Shown one piece after another: positions 11,611 through 24,008 of a stretch of 64,000 nt of DNA. How positions within the stretch are numbered: the stretch's first letter is position 1; the number at the start of each line of letters is the position of its first letter. Below the pieces are notes generated by a model that saw only the letters and a list, made by a program, of their open reading frames with translations, did no database searches and was not told the origin of the DNA. Both the position numbers and the translations under genes were made by a program. The stretch covers positions 248,001-312,000 of the forward strand of contig JANATF010000004.1 in NCBI GenBank assembly GCA_029449245.1, written 5' to 3'. Source of the stretch: Mortierella alpina. Lineage: Eukaryota > Mortierellomycota > Mortierellomycetes > Mortierellales > Mortierellaceae.

Positions 11611-13056
11611 TTAGAACAGAAAGTAAGCCACCAAGAACGCGACCACAGCAGCTCCTACGACATAGGTGATGGGGTAACCTTCCTGCTCGTGCCTCAAATG
11701 AACAGCTGTCATCATGGGTGCCGAGGATGATCCAGAGTCGGGCTTGCGCTGACGAAGCTATTTTGAGAAAAGATCCATGCACCACAGCAAAGAGCGGAAA
11801 GGTATTATAAGTTTCTTTTTCTTTTTCGTTTTGCTTGGTGGAAATTGATATGCATGAGAAAAATGAAAATAAAGGGGTTCCAAAACATACCGTGCTAGCC
11901 TCTCGCTGGAGCTTGTCCATGGTGCTCTGAAGGCTCTGGATAGTCTGATGGGCACTCTCAAGCTCGCGCCTCAACACGCCAACATCACTGCTCTCGCCTG
12001 TTGAAGTGGTCGATGTGGCGAAATGTGCCTGAGCGGCAGCGGGCACCGAGGCATTGGCTGTTGACTGAACAGGCGAGGCAGGAGCGGGGACTGTGCTATG
12101 GCTGTTGAAGGTGCTGTGGGTGCTGTGGGCCGAGGACGAGACGCGGGATGAATGGTGGTCCGCTTCCTCCTCCTCCCTGATCTGGGTGATCTCATGGTCC
12201 ATGGACGGCAGGAAGACGCATCGAATCTTCTTTTCCCGAATCTGGTCCTTGGCTTCCCTCTCGATCGTTGGCCACTATAGGGTCGCATAAATTTGCAAAG
12301 GAACCAGGCTCGTCAGTCATTTTTTGGGCACGCCTTTTTTTTCTCGCTCTTGCTCGTGCGTCGTCAAAACGAAAAGGAAGGCGGGCAGCTGAAGAACAAA
12401 TGCGGACAACGAAAGAACATTCAAAAGTGACAAAAGTCGAGCTTCCATGTTGAATGCAAAGGGTCCCGTACCAAGTCCTGAGAAGCGAGCTGCTCGCGCT
12501 CTGCGGTGATGGCCACACTCTGTACCAGGAACTTGTCCTTGCACTTGAAGTCGACTGGTGGATCCTCCCTCATGGCCTGCATTTGCACTATTAGTAAAAG
12601 TAAACGTTTGTTCAATGGAAGAAAGATCGGCTTCTCGTGGTATTTCAATTTACTACATGCATCCTTGGTCATGCATTTCCATCGTTCAAGCTCCTTTACC
12701 TTGGACCTCCAGCTCCTGTCCAGCCTCAATGCGTCCCGAGTTGGGGCGCACGCAGTACTGCTTGGGCGCAGTGGTCTTGACTTTGAATGCAATGGGAAGC
12801 TGAGTTGGGTTGCGGATGACGAGAGTCTCCTTGATGGCCTCTGTCAACGGTCCTGTTGAATATGGTGATTAAGGTGATAATAGTGAGTGACCCGAGAAAC
12901 AGACAAAGGAGCGAGATAGAGATGGCGGTAGATTCATGACACGTGTGAGTGAACAAGCACAAATAGCAGCTGGTGATGAGATGAGATGCACGCCTGAGCG
13001 ATGGATGGCTTACTGCGGAAGGACAGCTGGCTAGCTGGGTCGAGTTCGATGGACAT
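11611..13056 (-). CDS. SCS2: VAP/Scs2-type ER membrane contact-site protein
   Basis: Five phase-consistent exons (13056-13014, 12852-12700, 12587-12472, 12274-11891, 11757-11611) encode about 280 residues. VAP proteins anchor FFAT-motif lipid-transfer proteins to the ER. The N-terminal MSP domain (residues 1 to ~105) contains the highly conserved VIRNPTQLPIAFKVKTTAPK and the adjoining QYCVRPNSGRIEAGQELEV, followed by DFKCKDKFLVQS. A Ser/Thr/Ala-rich linker leads to a short coiled coil (LRRELESAHQTIQSLQSTM, about 203-222). The extreme C-terminus is a tail-anchor helix (YVVGAAVVAFLVAYFLF). Order and length match canonical VAPs. The ATG at 13056 begins directly with MSIELDP, typical of the MSP start. 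It faces the acidic-protein gene over ~1 kb. Confidence 0.95.
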
Positions 13057-14111
13057 GGCTGTGATGGGAGTGTGGGTTTTGCTTTACGAGGTGTGTGTTT
13101 TGTGGACTGGAGTGCGTCTTGATGGGCGATGGAGTGGACGTGTGTGTTTATGTTGAATAGAGAGAGAGAGAGAGAGACAGGAGAGAGAGAGGAGAAAAAG
13201 AGTGCACGATTGAGAGCACTGCAAAAATAATAAATTTGGTCGCGAGGCAGTCCTGCAGACACTATTGGAAGAGCAGCCGAAGGCTGTGAGAGAGACGACT
13301 CGGTGCTCCTCCTTTTGCCCCGCTCCATCATCTACATCTAGCCGTCTCACGAGTCCTGCCCTCTCCTCCGCGGTGTCTGCTGCCCACTCTCTCGCCCTTC
13401 CAGTCTTCCACAACACTGTCTGCTCTTTGCTGGAGACATCATCGGCTTGCTTCCACAGACAAACATAGGGCATGAGGGCCCATTGAATGGGTGGATGCGT
13501 ATCGAGGTCTTCAAATGAACGGCACATGCCTTATATTTCAGCACTTGACGTTTACTGCATCATCCGAATAGACACTCAGGGGAGGGCACGAGAGGAAGGA
13601 GGATCGAGCATGGGCCGGTTGAATCAAGGGTCGCTGCCCTCATCAACAGCACCAGGTGTCGGAGGACAGCGATGAGCCTGATTTGCGCATGGATAAACAG
13701 GCCCCAGAGATGATAATCGTCATGTAGCATCTCATGGACGGGTGTCTTTTTCTCCACACGCCATCGTCCAATCAGCAAGGCGCCTTGGAATTTAGCCTTT
13801 TTCCTCGAAGTCCTCGTTTTCTCGTTCTTCTTTGACTCTGCTTCTTCCCTCTCGTTTCTCCGAATCCCTTCCAGCCCGAATGCAAACCCATTGCCCTTTT
13901 CCCTAGCTGTCCTCGTCCTCGGTCGCATTCCCACATTGCCTGAGCACTGCTGAAGTCCTCTCCACTCGTCTCACTCTCCATTGCTCGTTCTTCATTCTTC
14001 GCTCTCCATTCTTCATTCTCCACGCTCGACTTGTCCAGTAACAGCGTTACCCCTTGGATAGTCCAAGCACAGCACTGCGTGCACCCACACACTCAAGCAT
14101 TCTCGGGCACG
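13057..14111. promoter_or_regulatory. Divergent promoter region between VAP and acidic-protein genes
   Basis: 1055 bp between two head-to-head start codons. It contains a GA/CT microsatellite at about 13159-13192 and long CT-rich tracts toward 14100. No convincing ORF is present: candidates are low-complexity and overlap in several frames. Confidence 0.5.
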
Positions 14112-16001
14112 ATGCACCCACCCTCCGTTGAATCTGCTCGGGCCATGGTGAGGAGCCGACGCACTTGTATCTGCTTATCCAAATGCATATGTCAATTTCA
14201 CATGCGAGTGCAGCCTCTCTTTATTCATGCTCTTTCTCCTTCTCGTGCCTGTGCTCCTCTACCATCGCAACGCACCAACCTCCCTTTTTCTTTTCTACTA
14301 CCGTAGACCCAGGCGGTGCTCATGGCCCACCTCTGCCAGCGCTATCACGACCTCGCCTCCATCGCCTCTGAGCCGCTCAAACAGCGACTTTGCTTCCTAG
14401 CTCTTCCCGACGGCTCCAATCTAAAAGAGCTACTCCTCCTCTGGGATACCAGCCTGCTGTCCTCGCCTATCTCGCCCTCATCGGCACCTACATCTTCGCA
14501 GGTGCTTGTTGCTGTGGAAAAGTACATCCAAGAGCGGTGGTCCCCAGATCAGTCTCCGCCCACACCGCCTTTGTTGTGGGGCTGTTCCTCGTGGGAAACT
14601 GCCCGCGTGTTTCGGAGGGCGCTGGTCTCAGAGTCGGTGCAAGCCTTTGTTCCACTGGGGGCGCTAGACTCGCTCCACATCCTGGGCGTACTTCTAGTTG
14701 AAGAGGACAACTCTTGGAAATATCACAATATGGCCATCATACTCAACAGTGATCTTGGCTCGCGTGCTGCCTGGGAGCTCTTAAACGAATTCGACAAACA
14801 AGCTTCACCTCAATCTCTCCTCTTGAGTGCCATGGATGCGACATCGGCTCCTCGCGCCCTGAATGTTGCTAATCAGGACAACAAGGAGGAGGACGACGAC
14901 TCGGACGATGACTATTGGGGTCAGTACGGAGACGCAGATGAATCGCCCTCACCTTCTGCGAAAGGGGAACCCACGTCTTCTCACGGTACTGCTTTTGTCA
15001 GGGAGAACCTTTCTGCCTACTGTGACACAGCTGGGGATGAAGATGAGGAGGACGACCAGTACTGGTGCAAGTATACGGAACACCAGGAGGAGCAGAGCGA
15101 CACCAAGCGGCAAAAGCCGCTCACAGAGAGAGTGCACGGTGACTCCGTAGCTATTGAGCGTGGTGACAACCAAGTCCCTGACCGGGACGACACCCACGCC
15201 GAGGAGACCCGTAGAGTGCTTGCCTGTCTAAGCGACGCCTTTGCCCCACATGGCGTCCCTGCTATTACTTGTGCTGACTCGACACTCGGTCAAGTCGATC
15301 CGACAACGCTATCGGCGCTTCTCGAGAGACTAGTGGCGTATGAGGCTGACGAGGATGGTGCAGTTAACCCTTTGGCTGGCCGCGACATCAACGACTACCC
15401 AGAATGTGCTGAAGAGCAAACGGCAGACCGAGAACCAGCAAAAACCGATCCTGAACTGTATTTTGAGACCAGGCGCGACTCGTCCATGGAAGATGCCTTG
15501 CCATCCAGCGTTATCTCTTCTTTGTCTACATCCGATACTTCCTCGTCCCTGAATTGGAGCATTTCTGGAGGCTCAGAATCAAGATCACGATCGCAATCGC
15601 AATCAACATCAACATCAACATCTACGGCCATCTCGTGCTGCACCACGGCCACCACTGCCATCTGTGTCCATACCCTCTCGACCTTTAGCACAGACACGAG
15701 TCAACAAGACACCTTATCAACAGCATTGCTGGTTGCACAAGAGGATCAGGACGCCCTTTCTTCCTTATCAGCAGCGTCGTTAAATTGCACAGACAATCTT
15801 TTCAAGGAACAAGACTCTGTTCCACCATCCTTGTTGACATCAGTAGTGCAAACCATGGCATTAACACCCAAGGATGTCGTTGTCAAATCTCTGCGGTCTA
15901 TCGTCGTAGAAGCTACCTCGTCTGGACTGACGAAAGATGATGTTTTTGAGATACTGGGCAGGTTATATGAAAGTCCGACTTTGTTAGCACAATGCTCATA
16001 G
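14112..16001 (+). CDS. Uncharacterised acidic protein with paired acidic-YWxxY motifs
   Basis: I do not recognise a named family. Exons 14112-14147 and 14307-16001 (GTGAGG donor, GTAG acceptor, phase 0) give about 576 residues. The first ~180 residues look globular (VLMAHLCQRYHDLASIA; WGCSSWETARVFRRALV). Two acidic stretches each end in an aromatic motif: DDDYWGQYGDAD and DDQYWCKYTEH, about 50-60 residues apart. A Ser/Thr-rich disordered region with an RSRSQSQSTS run follows. The C-terminus is a helical, conserved-looking module (MALTPKDVVVKSLRSIVVEA, then TKDDVFEILGRLYESP). No signal peptide or membrane segment is seen. The short first exon rests on phase and on starting at an ATG. Confidence 0.75.
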
Positions 16002-18201
16002 AAACAATCTACCTTGAGGTTGCAGTAAACAGAATTAATAGCATGATACTACTGGAGATTCGAATGGTGAATGTCAACATGAAATAGTGTGGGTACTGCA
16101 CCTGTTCGTGTCATCATGAGCAAAGCATGGCGGGTGAAAGAGATGCGAAAGTCTAGAAACAAGCCCATGCAAAAAAAACCACCCAAAGAAGAAAGCAATT
16201 TTCCCGATCGGGCGTAGCACCTTACACAAATCACTCCTCACAACGCTTCTGGATCGACCATTCGTAGCCAACCTTCGGCTCTATAGTCTCTTCTCTTGAC
16301 TTCCTAGCGCACAATGGGAGATCATAGCCAGAAGACAGGCTCAACCGCACGAGCCAGAAACCAGTGGCTTTAACAAGGTTTCACAATGTTGTACTTACTT
16401 CACGCGCGTGGCATGGCCCCTGTCATTTTTTTCCCTCTTTCCTCACCTTCACCTTCACCAACGACGACCAAGGTAAGCACAGACACCACGAAACTCCCTC
16501 CACAAAGACCCCATCCTCAAAGAAAAAGATCTGCAAGAAAGCTGCTCCTCAACGTGCTCTACAACGTAAGTCGCAAGAGGCAGGGCGTACTCTCTTGTCT
16601 AAACGTCTGTATTTTACCGTTGATTGAGCTTGAACGAGCTGTCCACCAAGATTTGCCTGCTTTGACTCGAGACAGCAAGGCAAGCTGAAGAACAAGCAGG
16701 TAAGTGAGAATGCACAAGATCGAGCCTCATTCTTGACATTGACTTCGAAATGGGATTCCACGCAATGAGCTTCCCTATGTAGCTTCACTTGCAAGCGTGT
16801 AATAGAGCATAATGCTGACGCTCGTGCACGACGAGCTAATCCAACAACAACGGTAAGCGTATCCATAAAGCATAGCAGTGTCCCTACGCCTCTGCCATAT
16901 ATGCCTTGTGATGACTACAACCGATCGCGCTTCCCATACACTATAAACCTTTGCACGCCACATAAAAGATGTATGAAAGAAACGTTCACGCGAGCTTCTC
17001 GCGTGTCTGTCTCTGCCTTGTCGCATGTGGTGCCGGCACATAAAGCGCAACCAGGCCACTGAAACCCCTACAGACTCTTTCCACTCTTTCTTCTTAACCC
17101 TGCACTAGACTCTGCCAGCCCCAAGAGTAAGTGCAACGACCAGTTTTACGATGCTGCTTCTGAACGAGCAAGAGGCTCCTCTTAACCCTCGGCAGCGGAC
17201 TAACGACCTCGCCATCTGTTTGCCGCTATCCATCTGCTTCGAGCCAAAGAGAAGGTACATTCAACGCGAGCTTCTCGCGTATGTCTCTCTGGCTTGTCGT
17301 ATGAGCTGCCAGCCCATAAAGACGAACCAGGTCACTGAAACCCCTACAGACTCTCTTTCCACTCTTTCTCGTCAACCTTGCACTAAACTGAGTAAACTCT
17401 GTCTGTCCCAAGAGTAAGTGTAGCAAGCCCAAGAGTAAGTGTAGCAAGCTTTGCGATGTCGACTCTGAACGAGCATGGTGCGGACCCAAGAACACCCTGC
17501 AGCGGACTAACGACGCAGACACCGCTCTCGTTCTCCATTTGTCTCAACTGGCACGAGCCAAAGAGAAGGTACGTTCCACGCGAGCTTCTCGCGCCTCTGT
17601 CTCTGCCTTGTCGTATGTGCTGCCAGCCCATAAGCCCAAGCAGGTCGCTGTATCCTCTCTGTCTTCTCCACCCTGCACGAGAGTCTGTACACCCAAGAGT
17701 AAGTACAATGATTATTACAGTATTGCTTCTGAATGCCAATGTCTCCTTCAAGTACACGAATCGAAGGGCTCATAAGGCCAATCACGCACTTCCTTTTTCT
17801 GTTCTTCTCTGATGCAACATTGCTGGTGTGGTGTGTTCACAATACAGCCAAGGATTGTGTCTGTTATTTACTCATCTACTCGTGCGAGGCGATGTAAGAT
17901 GGTCGTATGCGGGATGATAGTTGGCGGCGGTGTAATTGGGAGAGGGATTTTTGCTGAATTAGATACATACGTGTGATATAGTGGAGGCCCGGTTGATGGA
18001 ATGAGGGCAAGTGAATGGGGGCCCCTAGTGGGTTGAGTGGTGATATTGATCAAAGAAAACACGTCCGCATCGTGGATGCCTCGCGTAGAAGTCCTTTACC
18101 TCCCCTTGTCACATTCAGAAAGACGGTCGGGGTCGTGATTTGCAACAGTTCTATAACTCCTCCGGTATAGAAAGAAAGAGGTACACTTTATATCACACTG
18201 T
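16002..18201. other. Gene-poor convergent spacer containing tandem repeats
   Basis: 2.2 kb between two converging genes. 16002-16360 and 17820-18201 show no gene. 16430-17820 holds the hairpin repeats annotated separately and many GTAAG-like donor motifs. Short Lys-rich ORF pieces near 16500-16560 (KKKICKKAAPQRALQ) are not supported as a gene. Confidence 0.6.
16960..17770 (+). repeat. Three degenerate ~300-bp tandem repeats with a GC-rich hairpin
   Basis: Three diverged copies share an ordered set of blocks: CGAGCCAAAGAGAAGGTAC (copies 2 and 3), the perfect hairpin CGCGAGCTTCTCGCG at 16989, 17265 and 17579 (spacing 276 and 314 bp), a GTCTCTxxCTTGTCGxATG block, GCTGCCAGCCCATAA, a CTGAAACCCCTACAGACTC block (copies 1 and 2), and CCCAAGAGTAAGT, which is duplicated at 17409 and 17428 in copy 2. 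Function is unknown. The repeated GTAAGT tails resemble splice donors. Confidence 0.8.
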
Positions 18202-21200
18202 CTAGTAACTATAGCACTTCCACAGCTCGTTTTCATCGATAGGCTCTGCCTCTGTGTCCTTCAAGGGATTGTCCGCAGCCTCCGACAAACAGCCAGAGCT
18301 ACAACAACTCTCCAAAGGTTTCGATGAGGCGGTCTGACAGCGGCTCTTTCTGAACGCCACCCTATGCAGCCTCAGTCTCAGCGCAGCCTCGCGTTGACCC
18401 TCCAGCATCATCATGGCCTCTCCGATATGCGCAGTTCTCACCCACGAGGACTCGTCCGAATCATACTCTTCCTGGTCATCTGCAGCGCCATCATGTCTGA
18501 TCCTGGCAAGTCGCAACTGCCATACATCCATACTGGTGACACCCCTCATTGCCAACCGGTTATGAACCTCAGGGTGCCTTCTTCGTCTTGACATGCGCCG
18601 CAATACTTCTGAAGAAGGGGAAGGGGGAGTACCAGGTCTTGTTCCTGAATTGTAACGACCGTCATGGACAAATCCAACAGCGCGACGAAAGTTTTTTCTG
18701 GCATTGAACGCTAGAGAGCGCGTGGATTCTGCAAGGACGGGGGCTTGGTGATGAGGAGGCAAAGAGAGTCTAGAGCAGCGATGCTTTCCTGAGCCGCTTG
18801 ATGACGAGATGGACGTGGCATGAGGCGACGAGGTTTGGGATACGTGCCCGTGAGAACAGCTTGTAGATGTGATGATCGTTTCTCTCGTAAGTGTCTCGCT
18901 ACCCCTATTCATCTTCGTAGAGGGCGATCGGGATTTGTTCAGGGTCAGGCTGATTGATGTGTGGCCCGGGCGATGGGAGTCGGGAGTGCGCTTGGCGAGT
19001 GTTCTGTCACCCCCTCCACATGTTTGAGTAGGCACCCTTGCGCCTTCTGTTGTCTTTTTAAATTCTCGGTTGGCTCTCTTTGCCCATGTGGGGATGGTGG
19101 ATGTAGGTAAAGAGGATGAAGTATGGCCAGCGCCACAGCAGCTTGGATCTTCTGTGGAGTCCTGCGCCTTCGGGTTGACACCTTCGCTGGAGGCAGAAAT
19201 GTCTGTGCCAGAGGTGGCACACGTCTGAGACCCGCTGGATCCCAAAGAGGACGAAGTCGCATTGTCAAACTGTTGATTTTCCAGTTCAGCATGATGCCTT
19301 TCTTGGCGCTGAGGGTGTGCAGCGTCGTCATCCTCGGTCCTGGGGTCTTCTGGTCGCTGGTGCTCTTGCCTGCTGCTGCCGCAATGACAGCAGGCGTAGT
19401 GATAGTGCACACCTCCGTGAAACTGGTTGGTTACACCTGCATCGGCTGCCCCACTGGAAGGCAAAACGAATCCTTGTACGCAGGAATGTGGTATGAAGGG
19501 TGGGGAGGTTGGTATAGAAACGACCGAGGTTTGGCGGGTGGGAGGTGGGGCTGAGGGCATTTGTCTGTCGTCTCGTCGAATGTGGCCTTCGCTCGTTGAA
19601 GTCGAGTCTGAGAAGGCGCTCGAGCTCTCCGATGTCGTAGATGAGCGCATGGATCTTGGCAGCTTCACCCCTGCAGAGGAGGTGGTTGGTAAGTTGTGTG
19701 AATCTCGATTTCTCATCTTTTCTTTTTCCTGTCCGGCAGTAGATGGTAAACCCTCTTCAGTGTCGCATTCCACCTTGGCAATCGGCCACTCGTTACCGCT
19801 CCACTGAAAAAGCTTCCACCGCGCACCATCATCCATGCTCTCCTGTAGCACCTCATCTCCCTTCTTCGCGCCTGTCGTGATCATGGCGCCTCTAAGTGAA
19901 TCAAAGAGGGTTTCTCCGATCACCTCGCAACACTTTTTTTGCCTTTTTTGGTGGTGCTCAAAGTTGTGCTCCATCAATGACTGCATTGTTCTTGAAAATC
20001 CCGGCGCTAGGATTTTGAGCTCTTGCACAATTTCCTGCTCCAACGCCCTCATTTCGTTTTGGTGCTGGACTAGCCTCTGATGGACGTCATCGCACAATCG
20101 TAACTGGAGTGGTCCTAGCCGAGTCCTATAGTTACCGTGTACTATCGCGTACGTTCTCTCCCATTCAGAAAACTCGACGGCCTCCTCCCCCGAGTCACTG
20201 CTGCCACTGTCATCGTTACTGTGGTCGGCGTTGTGGTCGTCGTTGTTGTCGTCATAGTCATGGTCATTGTCATCGCTTTGGCTTTCATTCATAGTCTCTC
20301 CATTCCTTTGCTCTTGGTTCAGGTTGGACCGATTATCAGAACCACCAGTGAATCGTTCCAGCTCTGGTAGGCCATGGCCTCTGATTGACATGGATTGAAG
20401 TCGGTTTTGGCGTAGAGAATCGGAAGCTGCCTCAGCTGCCTCAGCCGCCTCAGCTGAGGAGTAACTTACAGCCATAGGCGAAAATGCGCCCTGTCTGCGC
20501 GCAAAGGTGATCCTCGACGCAGATATCTCGGTCATGACAGGAGTGGTGAGGGTCGCGAACCGTGCTGTGGTAGTGATGGCGCTGGTGTCGTCCACAGGTT
20601 CGAGCTCACTTGCCACTTCAGGATGCTCTTCATGTATGAGTCGGTTCCCTAGGAGCACGTATGAGTCTGACGAGAGGATGGTACTGGGGGTTGGGCTGCG
20701 TAAAGCGGTTGTGCGCTGCTCATGGTCTTGTTCTGTTTGATGATCGTTGGATGGGCCAGCTTGCAAGAGCGGATCTATCACTGGTAGTACGTCAGATTCA
20801 GAGGTCATACGCGCCTTGGATCTGCTTCGCTTTCGAAATATCCGTCCAACTTGGCCCGAAAAAAAAAGGTGAAAGTTAGCAAATGTTGTTTAAAAGTTGC
20901 AGCCCAAATTGACCCATTGAGAACTAGCATTGATCACTCACCACGATTCCAGAGTCCTTTCTCTCTGTCCTTGGGTTGTGCAGGAGCAGCTGCTGCAGGT
21001 GAATGAGATTGTGTGGCAGGATCAGGGTGTTTTCTTCGTTTTTTCTTTAGGAAGCACCTTTTTGGCTGGTTGGGAGTCGCTTCCAGACCCGTCTGCAGGA
21101 TTGGCGATATGTTTGGAGGGGCAACAGGTTCGGTAAGCATGTTGAATATCCCTGGAATGGGCAAAAGGCAGTTATTGATAATATCTTTTGTCGCGGAAAG

Positions 21201-21272
21201 GAAAGGAAAAAAGGGAAAGAGGAGATTTAGAACCCCCGCATTATTAAGGACAAAGTCGCTCAGGGCATCCAT
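18202..21272 (-). CDS. Uncharacterised 992-residue low-complexity protein with hydrophobic N-terminus
   Basis: Two exons (21272-20942 and 20849-18202; donor GTGAGT, phase 1) encode about 992 residues. I recognise no named domain. The N-terminus has a hydrophobic, aromatic stretch (LNLLFPFFPFLSA; CLLPIPGIFNML), then a basic patch (KKKRRK), possibly membrane- or lipid-associating. A compact-looking helical segment (WERTYAIVHGNYRTRLGPLQ to FEHHQKRQKKCCEVIGE) sits near residues 325-420 and is followed by a WKLFQWSGNEWPIAKVE motif. The rest is Ser/Thr/His/Asp-rich and Cys/His-containing low complexity. The C-terminal 150 residues are basic-helical (VLRRMSRRRRHPEVHNRLAM; MLEGQREAALRLRLHRVAF). It lies 322 bp downstream of, and in the same direction as, the Pom33-like gene. 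Confidence 0.7.
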
Positions 21273-21593
21273 GATCAATCTGCCTCGTCTCTTCCTCGGC
21301 AAAGATGATCAACGATAAAAGGTGCCTTTAGCCCCCTCAAGGACATCCTGTCTTTCAGAGAAACGCGCGTTCGACAATGCCGTTTTATTGCGCACACTCT
21401 TTGATGCCCCTGAGCTGGACTTGGAACCGAAAATGTGAATCTTGCATATAAAGAGCGCGGAGTGGTTATAAAGCTCCATTTATTGGTTCTTTCTGCGCGT
21501 CGACAACTCGCCCAACTCTTCCATCCTATATACGTCTCTCGATGCCCTTTCAAGTTCCGTTGATCCTTGAATGTGGTCATATTTCCTTTTTGT
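21273..21593. other. Intergenic spacer, same-direction genes
   Basis: 321 bp between the start of the 992-residue protein and the stop of the Pom33-like gene. It presumably holds the promoter of the former and the 3' UTR of the latter. No gene or clear motif is seen. Confidence 0.5.
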
Positions 21594-23494
21594 TTACTGG
21601 CGGGCATTGGCAGTAGCGGCAGGCTGCTGAACGGCAGCCATACCGAAGCGAGTGATGGCGCCACGAGCCATCGTATATGCTTGAGCGACCATGGGAGGGA
21701 TCTTTGGGTTTCCACCGGGTGGCACAATCAAGTTGTCCAGACGAGCGCGGATCAAGGCGAATGCAGCACGAGTGTGGAGAGAGAAGAAGTAACGGAAACG
21801 CAAAAAGTTGGCGTAGACGATAGGCGAAAGGAAAGACGACTGGAAACTATTCCCAAAGAAATTTGCGGATGTTATCAAGAGGAAAGTGAGTGCCTTTTCC
21901 AGGGGGGGGGGGTTTGATGACATGAAGGACTTGGCGAAACTTACGTGATGGCACCGAAAATAAGGGAGCCCATGACACCAACAACCTCCACGTAGGCAAC
22001 AAACGCCATAGCTGCTGCGTGGTTCTTTTCTGTCCAAACTTGGATCTTGCGAGAAATGGCAGCGACCTTGTTGTAGTTTTCGTCAGTGGTGCCGGCAGGT
22101 GGTGCAGGGAAGAAGGCAGGGAGAATGTTGGTCCTCGTGTAGTTGAGAGAGTTGAAAAATGCAAAAATCGCATATGGCACGAGGGGCGCTACAGAGGAGA
22201 CAGAGCAAGCGGTATATTTTGTCAGCATGAATGAGTGATCAGTTGTGTCGCTCCGCTTGCAATCACAAGGGGGGTCGGGACGAGGTGGAGTTTCCTGCAG
22301 CTTACCGAGCATAGGGGTAGATCTCCACCAGAAGATGGCCATCAACAGGTACTGGACATTCTCCTGCAAAAAGAGAGAAGAGAGCACAAGAACTATGCAT
22401 CAGCCTCCGGGGTTTCTACAACATACCAACATATTGACATAACTTCAATCGTTCGCGATGGGATATAACGTACCTCGCTAAAGAGAGTTTGCGCGAATTG
22501 AGCCGTGAATTGGATATCCTATACTCAACGACAAGAGACATTGAGAACAACGATGAGCGATTGAGGTTCCAGAACGTGTGGGCTTGGCTAAGCACGGCCA
22601 ACACGAAAGCGAGACGTGTTCAAAGCGTTGTGTCCATGCCAAGAGGCCAAGGCAAATTTTTTCTCCTTTTTGGTTGACGTCTTGACGCCCGGAAGCAGAA
22701 AAAACGGCTTGTTTGTGTGTCTCGAGGAGAGCGAAGGGGTCCTGCTTTCCACAAAGTCGAGCACTTTTCTGTGCATTTCCCATCTGCGGTGTACGTGGTC
22801 CTGCACCAGTATTAGGTGACTCCCGTTCACTTCTCTCGACCTTGATCGATCCAACGCCAAGACCTCCAGACGCGCAGTATGTTCAACAGGTGTTCATTTT
22901 TTTCGCGATATCCTCGGAGGACAGCTTACCGGGAATGACTTGTAGACGACAACACTGTAGCTGACCAGTGCACCAAAGAAGGCGCGCGTGTACCAGTGGG
23001 CTCCCGCCTTGTAGTTGAAGGTGGCCCAGTATGGCAGGTAGAATGATGTGCAAATCAGCATGGTGACATGTCCGAGCCACCAGATGAATTGAGGACCCTG
23101 TGCCGAGTGAAGAAGGAACAAACGCGGATGAGTATCATGATCATGATTGCCTGCAGGGTAGGACTCAGCGCAAGGACGTCTTTGTCAAACAAGCCCGGAA
23201 GAAGACACGCAAGCCGAAAAATTCGACATCCTGCGGGAAAACGCTGAACTCATCCTTCCCCTCAACGCTTGATTCTTTCAATCCTCATAATTAGTGAGCG
23301 CTGATCGACTTGACACACGACACGACAGCAAGGGTCTACCGATAGCGTGGCGGTGGTTACTCGGAGACTTTTTTCTTCTGTTTTTCTTTCTTTCCACCCT
23401 GGAGAAGACAAGATGTGTGTGTGTGCTCTTGTTTCTTAGTTACCTTGACAAGGGTCTGGAGACGGTCGCTGAGTGTAGAAGGTGCAGCAGGCAT
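21594..23494 (-). CDS. Pom33/Per33/TMEM33-family ER and nuclear-pore membrane protein
   Basis: Six phase-consistent exons (23494-23444, 23097-22930, 22518-22474, 22363-22306, 22188-21945, 21846-21594) encode about 272 residues. The family shapes tubular ER and helps nuclear pore assembly. Hallmarks are the N-terminal membrane block (WWLGHVTMLICTSFYLPYW; GALVSYSVVVYKSFP), the linker ending in LFSE, the conserved ENVQYLLMAIFWW motif, PLVPYAIFAFFNSLNYTRTN, a cytosolic helix with KVAAISRKIQVWTEKNH, another membrane block (VEVVGVMGSLIFGAIT), and a final FLRFRYFFSLHTRAAFA helix. Length and order match TMEM33/Pom33. A 45-nt exon (22518-22474) encodes only 15 residues. The gene is head to head with the dipeptidyl peptidase gene over 514 bp. 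Confidence 0.92.
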
Positions 23495-24008
23495 GGTTGC
23501 TATACGGCGGCTATGGCTCTTTTTGCTTTTGCTGTGGTGGGAGGAAGAGGGTGATGCAACACAAGGGGAGGGTGATGCAGAAGAGCAGGTTGATGATGAA
23601 GGGGAAAAAAAAAAAAAAGTGAGGCAAAAAGGAAATAGAAACGAAAGGAAAGTGTCGAAAGAGGTCTCCGCTTGCTGGTGACACGTCCATGATGACTTGG
23701 GATACGATCATATACATATGCAGTCCCCTTAGGCGACCCACACCGCCGGCTGGTGACTGCCTCGCACTGTGCAACCCTCATTTTCCTCGGACCAACCACT
23801 GGGGGGGTCACTCAGTCGCTCGTCCCCTTCCTGTCCTGTTCGTCCTGTTCGTCTTGTCCGTCTTGTTCTTGTCACTTGGTCCACCCACTCTCATTTGTTT
23901 GCCGCAGTGCTGTCCCATTACATACACACACTCTCCCCTCTCTCCTCTCTCCGCTCTCCGCTCCTCCTCCCCTTCGCTCTCTCAATCGCTCTCTCCATCT
24001 GATCAAGC
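23495..24008. promoter_or_regulatory. Divergent promoter region between Pom33-like and DPP genes
   Basis: 514 bp with a 14-nt A run near 23605, repeated CGTCCTGTTCGTC-like pentadecamers at about 23825-23875, and CT-rich sequence directly upstream of the ATG at 24009. No TATA box is recognised. Confidence 0.5.

Noticed and set aside
16364-16627. Lys-rich ORF pieces as a ribosomal-protein or histone-like gene
   Set aside because: Only a few short basic stretches between GTAAG motifs; no continuous frame or recognisable family.
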